A DNA stretch of 5,743 bases from Pseudomonadota bacterium (lineage in GTDB: Bacteria; Pseudomonadota; Gammaproteobacteria; Competibacterales; Competibacteraceae): contig JAGTSD010000128.1 of the NCBI GenBank assembly GCA_018262135.1, positions 1 through 5,743 of the forward strand, read 5' to 3'. The translations under genes were made by a program, and so were the position numbers. Shown here piece by piece: positions 1 through 5,743 of this stretch; the stretch's first letter is position 1, and each line of letters begins with the position of its first letter. The notes under the pieces are model-generated. The model did not search any database. It was not told where the DNA came from and saw nothing but the letters and a program-made list of their open reading frames with translations.

Positions 1-1050
1 CGGCAGGAAGGGGGCCAGGCCAGGGTTTTCGATGAGGCCGCTACCCAGGGCGTTGGCGAGGGCGACATGGCCGCCGCGCGTCGCCTGCAGCAGGCCGGGG
101 ACGCCCAGCAGGGAATCGCCGCGCAGTTCCAGGGGATCGCAGAAGGCGTCCACCACCTGCCGCAGGATCACATCCACCGGCCGTAGCCCGCCGAGAGTCT
201 TCAGCCAGACCCGGCCGTCGCGCACCACCAGGTCCTCGCCCTCGACCAGACTGAGCGAGAGGTAGTTGGCCAGATAGGCGTGCTCGAAATAGACCGGATT
301 GTTGGGGCCGGGGGTGAGCAACACCACATGCGGGGTTTCGGGATGATGCCGGGCCAGTCCGGCCAGGGTGGTGCGTTCGGTTTCCAGAAAAGAAGCCAGC
401 CGGCGCAGTGGCGCATCGCGGTACAGCATCGGCAAGGCCCGCGCCAGGGTGATACGGTTTTCCAGGGTATAGCCAGCGCCGGAAGGCGACTGGGCGCGGT
501 CGCCATGGACCCGGAACGCGCCATCCGGCCCGCGGGCCAGATCGACGCCGTGAAAGATCAGCCAGCGGCTGCCAGCCGGCAGCGACTGGTGGCAGGGAGG
601 GAGAAAACCGGGATGGGCATGGATCAGTTCCGGCGGCAGCCAGCCCTGCCGGATGGCCAGTCGCCGGTCGTACAGATCGGCCAGCAGCGCGTTCATCAAC
701 CGCGAGCGCTGCTCCAATCCTTCGGCCAGCACACTCCATTCCTCACCGGTCATCAGCAGCGGGATCGGGTCCACCAGCCAGTGCCGCTGCGAGCCGTGCG
801 GATCGTCATAGGTGTTGTAGGTGACGCCATCCGCCTGCAACAGGCGCTGCACCTCGGCGAGACGGCGCTCCAGCTCCTCGCCGCCGGTCTCCTCCAGGAA
901 CCGCGCCAGATCGCGCCAGTGGGGCCGCAAGACGCCGGGTGCTGCGTACATTTCGTCGTAGCCGGACTCGGGGACCGGGTAGTCGTCGAGCAGAGCGGTC
1001 CCGGGCATGCTTGGCACAGTGGAGTAAGCGAGGGAGGTGGCTTCGATCAT
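1..1050 (-). CDS. Circularly permuted type 2 ATP-grasp protein (COG2308-like), C-terminus outside window
   Basis: This is the N-terminal part, 350 codons, of a protein of the circularly permuted ATP-grasp family (DUF404/DUF407, COG2308). Members are predicted amide-bond-forming ligases, often encoded beside or fused to alpha-E (DUF403) domains and transglutaminase-like genes. Their substrate is unknown. Visible family motifs are YDEMY at residues 31-35, a QxPSGAGYxLENR block at 187-199, TPGPNNPVYFEHAYL from 246, GVPG at 316-319 and ANALGSGLIENP at 332-343. The reading frame stays open to the left edge, so the rest of the ATP-grasp core and any alpha-E domain lie outside. I chose the ATG at 1050 because GGA sits seven bases upstream. 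The ATG at 1008 (residue 15) has no ribosome binding site but starts closer to the conserved region and is the main alternative. The gene lies 146 bases downstream of the cyclic-nucleotide-domain gene on the same strand. Family assignment is confident; the biochemical role is not. Confidence 0.88.
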   Translation of the reverse strand, partial: MIEATSLAYSTVPSMPGTALLDDYPVPESGYDEMYAAPGVLRPHWRDLARFLEETGGEELERRLAEVQRLLQADGVTYNTYDDPHGSQRHWLVDPIPLLMTGEEWSVLAEGLEQRSRLMNALLADLYDRRLAIRQGWLPPELIHAHPGFLPPCHQSLPAGSRWLIFHGVDLARGPDGAFRVHGDRAQSPSGAGYTLENRITLARALPMLYRDAPLRRLASFLETERTTLAGLARHHPETPHVVLLTPGPNNPVYFEHAYLANYLSLSLVEGEDLVVRDGRVWLKTLGGLRPVDVILRQVVDAFCDPLELRGDSLLGVPGLLQATRGGHVALANALGSGLIENPGLAPFLP

Positions 1051-1196
1051 CAGCGGTTCCACGCAGGAGAGCGACACCCTACTGCCAGCCCAACGTTGCC
1101 ACCCAGCCTGGAGCTCATGGGAGGGCAAGCGCCGTCGGATCGGCCATGTGACAGGAGGCGCGGTTCGGAGTGGACGACGGCAACGGGGCGCAGCGC

Positions 1197-1559
1197 TCAG
1201 GTGCAGCAGCGGATATTGGCGCGGCGCAGTCGCTCGGCCATGATCCGCATGACCTGCAGGGCGAACAGTGGCGTGCGCTCCACGAGAGTCAGAAAATGCT
1301 GCCGGCTGACCGGGGCGAGCACGCAGTCGGTGCGGGCGATGGCCGTCGCGCTGCGCGGCTTGTCGTCAATCAGCGCCATTTCGCCCATGATACCGCCGGG
1401 ATTGATCGTTTCCAGGAGCTGGCTGTCCGTCACGATGTCAACCTGGCCCTCGGCCACGATATACAACCGGTCGCCCGGGTCGCCCTCGCGGAAGATGGTC
1501 TGGCCCTGATTGAAGGATTGGTAGGTTTCGAACTGGTCTGACGGATCCTGATTTTGCAT
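1197..1559 (-). CDS. Free-standing cyclic nucleotide-binding domain protein (Crp-type sensor domain, no HTH)
   Basis: The 120-residue product is one cyclic-nucleotide-binding beta-barrel. The strand-turn pattern GQTIFREGDPGDRLYIV (19-35) and EGQVDIV (37-43) is typical of the fold. The phosphate-binding cassette GEMALIDDKPRSATA (59-73) keeps the glutamate (E60) that contacts the ribose and the arginine (R69) that contacts the cyclic phosphate. Their nine-residue spacing resembles protein kinase A regulatory subunits more than E. coli CRP. After the helix at about 86-115 the protein ends, with no room for a helix-turn-helix, so it should act by protein contact rather than as a Crp/Fnr transcription factor. 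The ATG at 1559 has a good ribosome binding site. It diverges from the PilZ gene and precedes the ATP-grasp gene on the same strand; no clear terminator separates the two. Ligand identity (cAMP, cGMP or none) is inference. Confidence 0.9.
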   Translation of the reverse strand: MQNQDPSDQFETYQSFNQGQTIFREGDPGDRLYIVAEGQVDIVTDSQLLETINPGGIMGEMALIDDKPRSATAIARTDCVLAPVSRQHFLTLVERTPLFALQVMRIMAERLRRANIRCCT

Positions 1560-1569
1560 GGAGCGAATT

Positions 1570-1575
1570 CTCCTC
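1570..1575 (-). promoter_or_regulatory. Ribosome binding site of the cyclic-nucleotide-domain gene
   Basis: On the minus strand this reads GAGGAG, ten bases before the ATG at 1559. It is the strongest Shine-Dalgarno sequence in the window and supports that start codon. Confidence 0.75.
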
Positions 1576-1616
1576 GCGCAAGCGGATCGTTGGCGATGAT
1601 CGCGGGCCGTTCACGC

Positions 1617-1645
1617 TTGGCGCGCTGGCTGGCGGGTGCGATAAT
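1617..1645 (+). promoter_or_regulatory. Candidate sigma70 promoter of the PilZ-DegV unit
   Basis: TTGGCG (1617-1622, four of six matches to the -35 consensus) is followed after 17 bases by GATAAT (1640-1645, five of six matches to the -10 consensus). Transcription would start near 1652 and give a leader of about 86 nt before the PilZ start. The spacing is optimal and the region is less GC-rich than its surroundings. No equally good promoter was found on the minus strand for the divergent gene. This is read by eye and not supported by any score. Confidence 0.5.
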
Positions 1646-1666
1646 TTCGTAACAGTTTAACCCACT

Positions 1667-1680
1667 TCACGGGGGCGTGA
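1667..1680. repeat. Small perfect inverted repeat in the PilZ leader
   Basis: TCACG at 1667-1671 and CGTGA at 1676-1680 flank a GGGG loop. It lies just downstream of the predicted PilZ transcription start and upstream of the divergent gene. It could be a short leader hairpin or an operator half-site pair. A five-base arm can occur by chance, so the biological meaning is uncertain. Confidence 0.3.
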
Positions 1681-1737
1681 TAGCATGACGCCGCCCTCTT
1701 CTCAACCGAGAACAGGTTTCCTTCCCGGAGCGTAGCC

Positions 1738-2058
1738 ATGCACGATGGCGTCGAAAAGCGGCGGTTCGCTCGAACCGAGATCAACGCGGCGGTCCAGTAC
1801 TGGATCGCCGATGGCCGAACGCTGCGCGATGGCTGGCTGGGCAACATCAGCGCGGGCGGCGTTCTGTTGTGGACCGAGGATCAACTATCGGTTGGAACCA
1901 CGCTGAATCTGCGCATCAGCGCCGACGAACTGGGGGATACTGAGATGGAGATGACCGCAACCATCGTGCGCCTCGATTCCCGCCGGCGGAATGGATGGTT
2001 CGGTTATGGTTGTCAGTTCGATGCGATCTACAGCGGTCCTCGGGTCAATGCCGGTTGA
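1738..2058 (+). CDS. Single-domain PilZ protein (predicted c-di-GMP effector)
   Basis: The 106-residue product is a stand-alone PilZ domain. Such proteins bind cyclic di-GMP and switch motility, exopolysaccharide or other processes through partner proteins. Both ligand motifs are visible: the RxxxR motif at R8-R12 (within EKRRFAR) and the NxSxxG motif at N36-S38-G41 (within GNISAGGVLL). The C-terminal strand GYGCQF is also typical. No membrane segment or second domain is present, and the length is normal for a minimal PilZ protein. The ATG at 1738 has GGAG at 1727-1730, seven bases upstream. The stop is 11 bases before the DegV start, so the two genes are probably co-transcribed. Which process it controls cannot be read from the window. 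It is not clearly the type IV pilus PilZ, since no pilus genes are nearby. Confidence 0.93.
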   Translation: MHDGVEKRRFARTEINAAVQYWIADGRTLRDGWLGNISAGGVLLWTEDQLSVGTTLNLRISADELGDTEMEMTATIVRLDSRRRNGWFGYGCQFDAIYSGPRVNAG

Positions 2059-2069
2059 ATGTCGTGGCG

Positions 2070-2999
2070 ATGAAGACGGCGGTAGTGATTGATTCGGCCT
2101 GCGATCTGCCGGCCGCCTACATTCAGCGGCATGAGATGTATCTGCTGCCCAACAAACTGATCCTGGGCGACCAGATTCTGACCGATAACCGCGATGCCGA
2201 CCTGACGCTGGCCTTTCATCACCGCCATGCCCGGTCGCGGAACCTGGGGGCGGCAAGCGAGCCCTGCTCAGCCAGCGCCATCGCCGAGCTGTTTCTGGAT
2301 CATCTGGTCATCGCCCATGATCGGGCGATGCTGATGACCATCGCGCAAACCCGCAGCCCGTTATTCCAGAACGCGACCGAAGCGTCGTTCGCCATCGTGC
2401 GCGGCTACCGCGAACGGCGTCAGCGGGCCGGCTTGAGCACCCCGTTCCAACTGAACGTGCTCGACAGCAGGACGGCTTTCGCCGGTCAGGCGGTGCTGGC
2501 GGATGAGGTGATCCGGTTATTGCAAAACCCGGATTTGCCCTTCGGCGAGCTGCGCCGGCTGGCGGAGGCGTTCCGGCGCTACATTCGCTGTTACGTTCTG
2601 CTCGACGATCTGTCCAGTTTCCGCCGTCAGGCCAGTGAGAAGAGCGCGAACGGGATGGGGTTTCTGAATTACCATCTCGGTTCGCTGCTCGGTCTCAAGC
2701 CGGTCGCCCGGTTTGTGGAGGGCGAAACCGAACTGGCGCTCGAGGCGCGCGGTTTCGAGCGCGCGCTGGCAGGTCTGTTCGATCTGGCCAGGCTGGAGAT
2801 CGATCAGGGTCTGCGCAGTCCGCTGGTGGCGATCAGTTTCGCCGGCGATCCCCAATGGCTCAGGCAGAGGCGCGCCTTCGTCGAATTCGAGCGTCACGTT
2901 CGCCAGTGGGGCATCGAACTCATGGTCTCCGTCATGAGCGCCACCGGCGGCATCCACCTGGGTCCCAACGCGGTCTCGCTGGCCTTTGCCGTCGCTTGA
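2070..2999 (+). CDS. DegV family protein (predicted fatty-acid/lipid-binding)
   Basis: The 309-residue product matches the DegV (EDD fold) family, whose characterised members bind a long-chain fatty acid; some are FakB-type subunits that present fatty acids to the kinase FakA. Visible motifs are VIDSACDLP near the N-terminus (D8, S9, D12, L13), a SEP segment at 63-65 where the family usually has SQP, LDSRTAF at 131-137, and GGIHLGPN at 293-300, which matches the usual HxGPG except for a final asparagine. It is somewhat longer than the usual 280-290 residues. No FakA gene is in the window. I chose the ATG at 2070 because homology begins there; the open frame extends back to an ATG at 1995, but that stretch lies inside the PilZ gene and looks unlike DegV. 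There is no clear ribosome binding site, so translation may be coupled to PilZ. The GTG at 2064 is an alternative start. Family confident, ligand inferred. Confidence 0.88.
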   Translation: MKTAVVIDSACDLPAAYIQRHEMYLLPNKLILGDQILTDNRDADLTLAFHHRHARSRNLGAASEPCSASAIAELFLDHLVIAHDRAMLMTIAQTRSPLFQNATEASFAIVRGYRERRQRAGLSTPFQLNVLDSRTAFAGQAVLADEVIRLLQNPDLPFGELRRLAEAFRRYIRCYVLLDDLSSFRRQASEKSANGMGFLNYHLGSLLGLKPVARFVEGETELALEARGFERALAGLFDLARLEIDQGLRSPLVAISFAGDPQWLRQRRAFVEFERHVRQWGIELMVSVMSATGGIHLGPNAVSLAFAVA

Positions 3000-3038
3000 A
3001 TGCCGGTTCGGACGGCCCGGGAGTTTCGAAAAATCGCC

Positions 3039-3067
3039 TTGCTTCATGCCGGCTCTTCACCTATAGT
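3039..3067 (+). promoter_or_regulatory. Candidate promoter of the cold-shock gene
   Basis: TTGCTT (3039-3044) and TATAGT (3062-3067, five of six matches to the -10 consensus) are separated by 17 bases. Transcription would start near 3074, giving an untranslated leader of about 150 nt. Leaders of that size are characteristic of the cspA-type cold-shock genes of E. coli. The -35 match is weak (three of six). Confidence 0.5.
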
Positions 3068-3073
3068 GATCGT

Positions 3074-3224
3074 GCATGCTTTTCAAGCACGTGAATTTGT
3101 TCGTTCATTGCAACTCCCTCCAGTCAGCAATTCCGTTCGTCACATTCCCTGCCTTGATTTTCGTGCGGCTTGTTTGGGTGATCGCCCAATTGTTCAATAG
3201 TTCTTCAGTTTTCAGGAATCTAGC
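3074..3224 (+). promoter_or_regulatory. Long 5' leader of the cold-shock mRNA, possible thermoswitch
   Basis: This stretch has no convincing gene and is visibly richer in A and T than its neighbours. At its 5' end TGCTT (3077-3081) and AAGCA (3085-3089) can form a small hairpin. Near its 3' end the ribosome binding region CAGGAAT (3213-3219) is complementary to ATTCC-C-TG (3144-3151) with one bulged base, which could hide the start. The start is in any case served by AGGA at 3214-3217, seven bases before the ATG. I did not find an exact E. coli cold box. A temperature-responsive leader is inference by analogy with cspA. Confidence 0.4.
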
Positions 3225-3431
3225 ATGTCCACTGGCACCGTGAAATGGTTTAACGAATCGAAGGGTTTTGGTTTTATCTCGCCCGACGATGGTGGCGATG
3301 ATCTGTTTGCGCATTTTTCCGCGATTCAGGCGCGGGGATTCAAGACACTCAGGGAAAACCAGAAGGTTTCCTTTGATGTGGCAGTAGGCCCCAAGGGCAA
3401 GCAGGCGACCAATATTCGTCCGATCGACTGA
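3225..3431 (+). CDS. Cold-shock domain protein (CspA family)
   Basis: This 68-residue protein is a complete single cold-shock domain, a five-stranded OB-fold that binds single-stranded RNA and DNA and acts in the cytoplasm as an RNA chaperone. It begins [17 protein letters not shown], with W8 and F9 and the RNP1 motif KGFGFI (13-18). RNP2 reads LFAHF (27-31), with H30 kept. The end GKQATNIRP (58-66) is typical of the family. The length is standard. The ATG at 3225 has AGGA seven bases upstream. It appears to be a single-gene unit, with its own candidate promoter and long leader before it and a strong terminator 18 bases after the stop. Whether it is cold-induced or constitutive cannot be told from the protein, so I give no numbered csp symbol. 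Confidence 0.96.
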   Translation: MSTGTVKWFNESKGFGFISPDDGGDDLFAHFSAIQARGFKTLRENQKVSFDVAVGPKGKQATNIRPID

Positions 3432-3448
3432 ACCCGACCAGAATTTCC

Positions 3449-3476
3449 AAAAGCCCGGCTCTGGCCGGGTTTTTTT
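3449..3476 (+). terminator. Rho-independent terminator after the cold-shock gene
   Basis: CCCGGC (3454-3459) and GCCGGG (3464-3469) form a perfect six-pair GC stem with a TCTG loop, followed by seven T residues (3470-3476). The A residues before the stem can pair with the T run, so it may also work for minus-strand transcription. It separates csp from mfd. Confidence 0.92.
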
Positions 3477-3518
3477 ATTGCCTGGCCTTGACGGCGGCGG
3501 AGTCTGGATTCCACTCCG

Positions 3519-3547
3519 TTCAAACCCGGCCACCGCTGTGGGACAAT
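3519..3547 (+). promoter_or_regulatory. Candidate promoter of mfd
   Basis: TTCAAA (3519-3524) and GACAAT (3542-3547), four of six matches each, stand 17 bases apart between the csp terminator and mfd. Because the terminator should isolate mfd, some promoter is expected here. TTGACG at 3488-3493 is a better -35 box but has no acceptable -10 at the right distance. An imperfect hairpin (GGAG...CTCC around 3499-3517) also lies in this gap. Confidence 0.3.
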
Positions 3548-3584
3548 CGTCGGTCTGTTCCGCCACCCGGATTCATCGGTGTCC

Positions 3585-5743
3585 ATGTCCGCGCTTGTCC
3601 CACCATCCGCTTCGTCACGTCTCCCGCAGCCCGTCCTGCCGCCCGATGCCCGGCAAGCTCTGCGCTGGGGCCAGTTGTACGGCGCCAGTCCTGCCCTGTT
3701 GATCGCTGCCGCTGCCGCCCGTTTCCACGGCCTGGTGCTGGCGGTCGCGCCGGACAGCCAGACCGCTGCCCGGCTGGAAACCGAACTGCGGGTGTTTGGC
3801 GGGGCGGCGCTGGACATTCTGGCGTTCCCGGACTGGGAGACGCTGCCCTACGACGGATTTTCGCCGCATCAGGACCTGGTGTCGCAACGGCTGGTGGCGC
3901 TGTATCGGCTGCCGCAACGCCGGCGCGGCGTGCTGGTGGCGCCGGTGGCGACGCTGATGCAACGGCTGGCGCCGCGCGACTATCTGGACCGTTACGCGCT
4001 GCTGCTGACGGTCGGCGAGCGGCTGGATCTGGAACGCTTCCGCCAGCGGCTGGAAGCGGCGGGCTATGCCTGTGTCTCGCAGGTGGTCGAACGCGGCGAA
4101 TTCGCGGTGCGCGGCTCCATTCTCGACCTGTTTCCGATGGGCGCCGAACGGCCCTACCGGATCGAGTTGTTCGACGACGAGGTAGAGAGCATCCGGGATT
4201 TCGACCCCGACACCCAGTTGTCAGTAGCGAAAGTCGAACGCATCGAGCTGCTGCCCGCGCGGGAGTTCGCTCTCGACCGGGAAGCCATTAACCGCTTCCG
4301 TCAGGCCTGGCGGCGCCAGTTCGAGGGCGATCCCCTGCGCAGCCCCATTTACAGCGAGGTCAGTGCCGGTCACGCCCCCGGTGGGATCGAGTACTACCTG
4401 CCGCTGTTCTTCGAGCAGGCCGCGACCCTGTTCGATCATTTGCCCGAAAGCACGCTGGCGATCCGGCTGGAAGGCGTGGACGCAGCGATGGCGGCGTTCC
4501 AGGAACAAATCATGGACCGCTACGAACAGCGCCGGCACGATGCGGAACGGCCGCTGTTGCCGCCATCGCTGCTGTTTCTGGAAGCAGTCCAGGTGGAACG
4601 GGCGCTGGCGCGCTATCCACGGGTTGAATTGCAGGAAGCGGGCGACGGTGGGGTAAATTATCCGACTGCGCCGCCCCCGGCGTTGCCGTTGCAACCGCGC
4701 GCCGAACGGCCCGCCGAGGCGCTGGAGCGGTTTCTGGCGGAATTTCCCGGGCAGGCGCTGATTGCCGCCGAATCGGCGGGGCGGCGCGAAGTGTTGTTGG
4801 AGACGCTGCGCGGCTACGGACTGCGACCGGCGACGTGCGAGAACTGGGCGGAATTTCTGGCGCGGGAGGACGCGCGGCTGGCGCTGACGGTCGCGCCGCT
4901 GGAGCAGGGCCTGCTGCTGACCGAACCCCCGCTGGCGATCATCGCCGAGCCGCAGTTGTACGGCGAGCGGGCGCGGCAGGTGCGCCGGCGCGCACCCAGC
5001 CGCGATCCCGAGGCCATCATCCGTAATCTGACCGATCTCAGCCTGGGTGCGCCCATCGTCCACGAGGAACATGGAATTGGCCGCTACGCCGGGTTGGAGC
5101 GGCTGGAAGTCGCCGGCATCGACGGCGAGTTCGTAGTGATCGAGTACGCCGGTGGCGACCGGCTGTACGTGCCGGTGGCGTCTTTGCACCTGCTCAGCCG
5201 TTACACCGGCGCTTCGCCGGAAACTGCGCCACTCCATAAACTCGGCAGCGGTCAGTGGGAAAAGGTCAAGCACAAGGCCGCCGCGCAGGCCAGCGACGCA
5301 GCGGCGGAACTGCTGGATCTGTACGCCCGCCGTGCGGCCCGGCCCGGTTATGCCTTCGGCTTGAGCGAGGCCGACTATGCTGCCTTTGCCGCCGCCTTCC
5401 CGTTCGAGGAAACGCCGGATCAACAGGCGGCCATCGAGGCGGTGATCGCCGACTTGCGGTCCGGCAAGCCGATGGATCGAGTGGTGTGCGGCGATGTCGG
5501 CTTCGGCAAGACCGAGGTGGCGATGCGCGCTGCGTTCGTGGCGGTGCAGGATGGGCGGCAAGTAGCGGTGCTGACGCCGACGACCCTGCTGGCCCAGCAG
5601 CATTATCAGAACTTTCTGGACCGCTTCGCCGACTGGCCGATGCGGATCGAACTGCTGTCCCGGTTCCGTTCCGCCAAACAGCAGGCCGAGACTCTCCAGG
5701 CGCTGGCCGATGGCAAAGTGGACATTCTGATCGGCACCCACAA
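3585..5743 (+). CDS. mfd: Transcription-repair coupling factor Mfd, N-terminal 719 residues (continues past window)
   Basis: Mfd is a DNA translocase that removes RNA polymerase stalled at lesions and recruits UvrA for nucleotide excision repair. The fragment follows the known domain order. A UvrB-like N-terminal module (D1-D2) carries FPDWETLPYDGFSPHQD (from 81) and RGSILDLFPMG (to 186); it has no P-loop, as expected for the inactive D1. A spacer domain follows. The CarD-like RNA polymerase interaction domain starts near 487 with GAPIVHEEHGIGRYAGL and contains LYVPVASLHLLSRY. The first helicase lobe has the TPDQ motif at 610-613, Walker A GDVGFGKT at 636-643 with K642, and TPTTLLAQQHY at 664-674. 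The fragment stops at IGTH, before the DEAH-type box, so the second lobe and C-terminal domain (of about 1150 residues in all) are outside. The ATG at 3585 has no good ribosome binding site; the in-frame GTG at 3579, with GGA seven bases upstream, is the alternative start. Confidence 0.97.
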   Translation, partial: MSALVPPSASSRLPQPVLPPDARQALRWGQLYGASPALLIAAAAARFHGLVLAVAPDSQTAARLETELRVFGGAALDILAFPDWETLPYDGFSPHQDLVSQRLVALYRLPQRRRGVLVAPVATLMQRLAPRDYLDRYALLLTVGERLDLERFRQRLEAAGYACVSQVVERGEFAVRGSILDLFPMGAERPYRIELFDDEVESIRDFDPDTQLSVAKVERIELLPAREFALDREAINRFRQAWRRQFEGDPLRSPIYSEVSAGHAPGGIEYYLPLFFEQAATLFDHLPESTLAIRLEGVDAAMAAFQEQIMDRYEQRRHDAERPLLPPSLLFLEAVQVERALARYPRVELQEAGDGGVNYPTAPPPALPLQPRAERPAEALERFLAEFPGQALIAAESAGRREVLLETLRGYGLRPATCENWAEFLAREDARLALTVAPLEQGLLLTEPPLAIIAEPQLYGERARQVRRRAPSRDPEAIIRNLTDLSLGAPIVHEEHGIGRYAGLERLEVAGIDGEFVVIEYAGGDRLYVPVASLHLLSRYTGASPETAPLHKLGSGQWEKVKHKAAAQASDAAAELLDLYARRAARPGYAFGLSEADYAAFAAAFPFEETPDQQAAIEAVIADLRSGKPMDRVVCGDVGFGKTEVAMRAAFVAVQDGRQVAVLTPTTLLAQQHYQNFLDRFADWPMRIELLSRFRSAKQQAETLQALADGKVDILIGTH

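Noticed and set aside
41..739. Minus-strand open frame of 232 codons
   Set aside because: It is another frame of the ATP-grasp gene. The true frame, open through the left edge, carries the conserved motifs; this one gives a proline- and arginine-rich product without a domain.
280..1509. Plus-strand open frame of 409 codons
   Set aside because: It is antisense to both the ATP-grasp and cyclic-nucleotide-domain genes, whose minus-strand frames show clear family motifs. Its own translation has no recognisable domain and is rich in R, Q, G and A, as expected of a GC-rich shadow frame.
1995..2069. N-terminal extension of the DegV frame back to the ATG at 1995
   Set aside because: These 25 codons lie inside the PilZ gene and the translated residues do not resemble a DegV N-terminus, which begins at MKTAVVIDS.
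3002..3031. Possible terminator after the DegV gene
   Set aside because: GCCG and CGGC can form only a four-pair stem and no T run follows; TTTCGAAA is a short palindrome without a stem-loop. No intrinsic terminator is supported.
3000..3200. Plus-strand open frame of 66 codons directly after the DegV stop
   Set aside because: Its ATG touches the DegV stop, but the frame contains the likely csp promoter and leader, has no domain, and its composition looks non-coding.
3105..3566. Minus-strand open frame of 153 codons opposite csp
   Set aside because: It runs through the csp gene and its terminator on the opposite strand, and has no ribosome binding site or domain I can recognise.
3488..4291. 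Plus-strand open frame of 267 codons overlapping the start of mfd
   Set aside because: It is out of frame with mfd, gives an arginine- and alanine-rich product, and overlaps the conserved Mfd N-terminus.
4221..5741. Minus-strand open frame of 506 codons opposite mfd
   Set aside because: Long, but fully antisense to conserved Mfd coding sequence. The product is rich in Q, R, G and H without recognisable motifs, which is common opposite GC-rich genes.

Overview
The window is GC-rich chromosomal DNA with densely packed genes on both strands. The Mfd fragment aligns closely, from memory, with the gammaproteobacterial Mfd pattern. GC-rich base use and the set of neighbours (PilZ, DegV, a free-standing cyclic-nucleotide domain and a long circularly permuted ATP-grasp protein) fit an environmental gammaproteobacterium, possibly near Competibacteraceae or Chromatiales. 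That placement is inference and has not been tested. No mobile element, CRISPR array, rRNA or tRNA was seen.

Layout: (1) 1-1050, minus strand: the N-terminal 350 residues of a circularly permuted ATP-grasp protein of the COG2308 type, running off the left edge. (2) 1197-1559, minus strand: a 120-residue free-standing cyclic-nucleotide-binding domain with an intact phosphate-binding cassette and no DNA-binding domain. (3) 1560-1737: a divergent intergenic region with a plausible sigma70 promoter facing right. (4) 1738-2058 and 2070-2999, plus strand: a single-domain PilZ protein and a DegV-family lipid-binding protein, 11 bases apart and probably one transcript. (5) 3000-3224: a candidate promoter and a leader of about 150 nt before a cold-shock protein gene (3225-3431), which ends in a strong intrinsic terminator (3449-3476). 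(6) 3585-5743, plus strand: the first 719 residues of Mfd, the transcription-repair coupling factor, running off the right edge.

Functionally, the middle of the window pairs two nucleotide-second-messenger sensors, back to back: a cAMP/cGMP-type domain and a c-di-GMP-type PilZ domain. The PilZ gene is followed by a gene for a fatty-acid-binding protein. The csp and mfd genes are separate single-gene units. Most of the content belongs to known families. The points most worth a second look are the csp leader, where the ribosome binding site may be base-paired, the PilZ-DegV pairing, and the altered C-terminal DegV motif. I found no convincing undescribed system.
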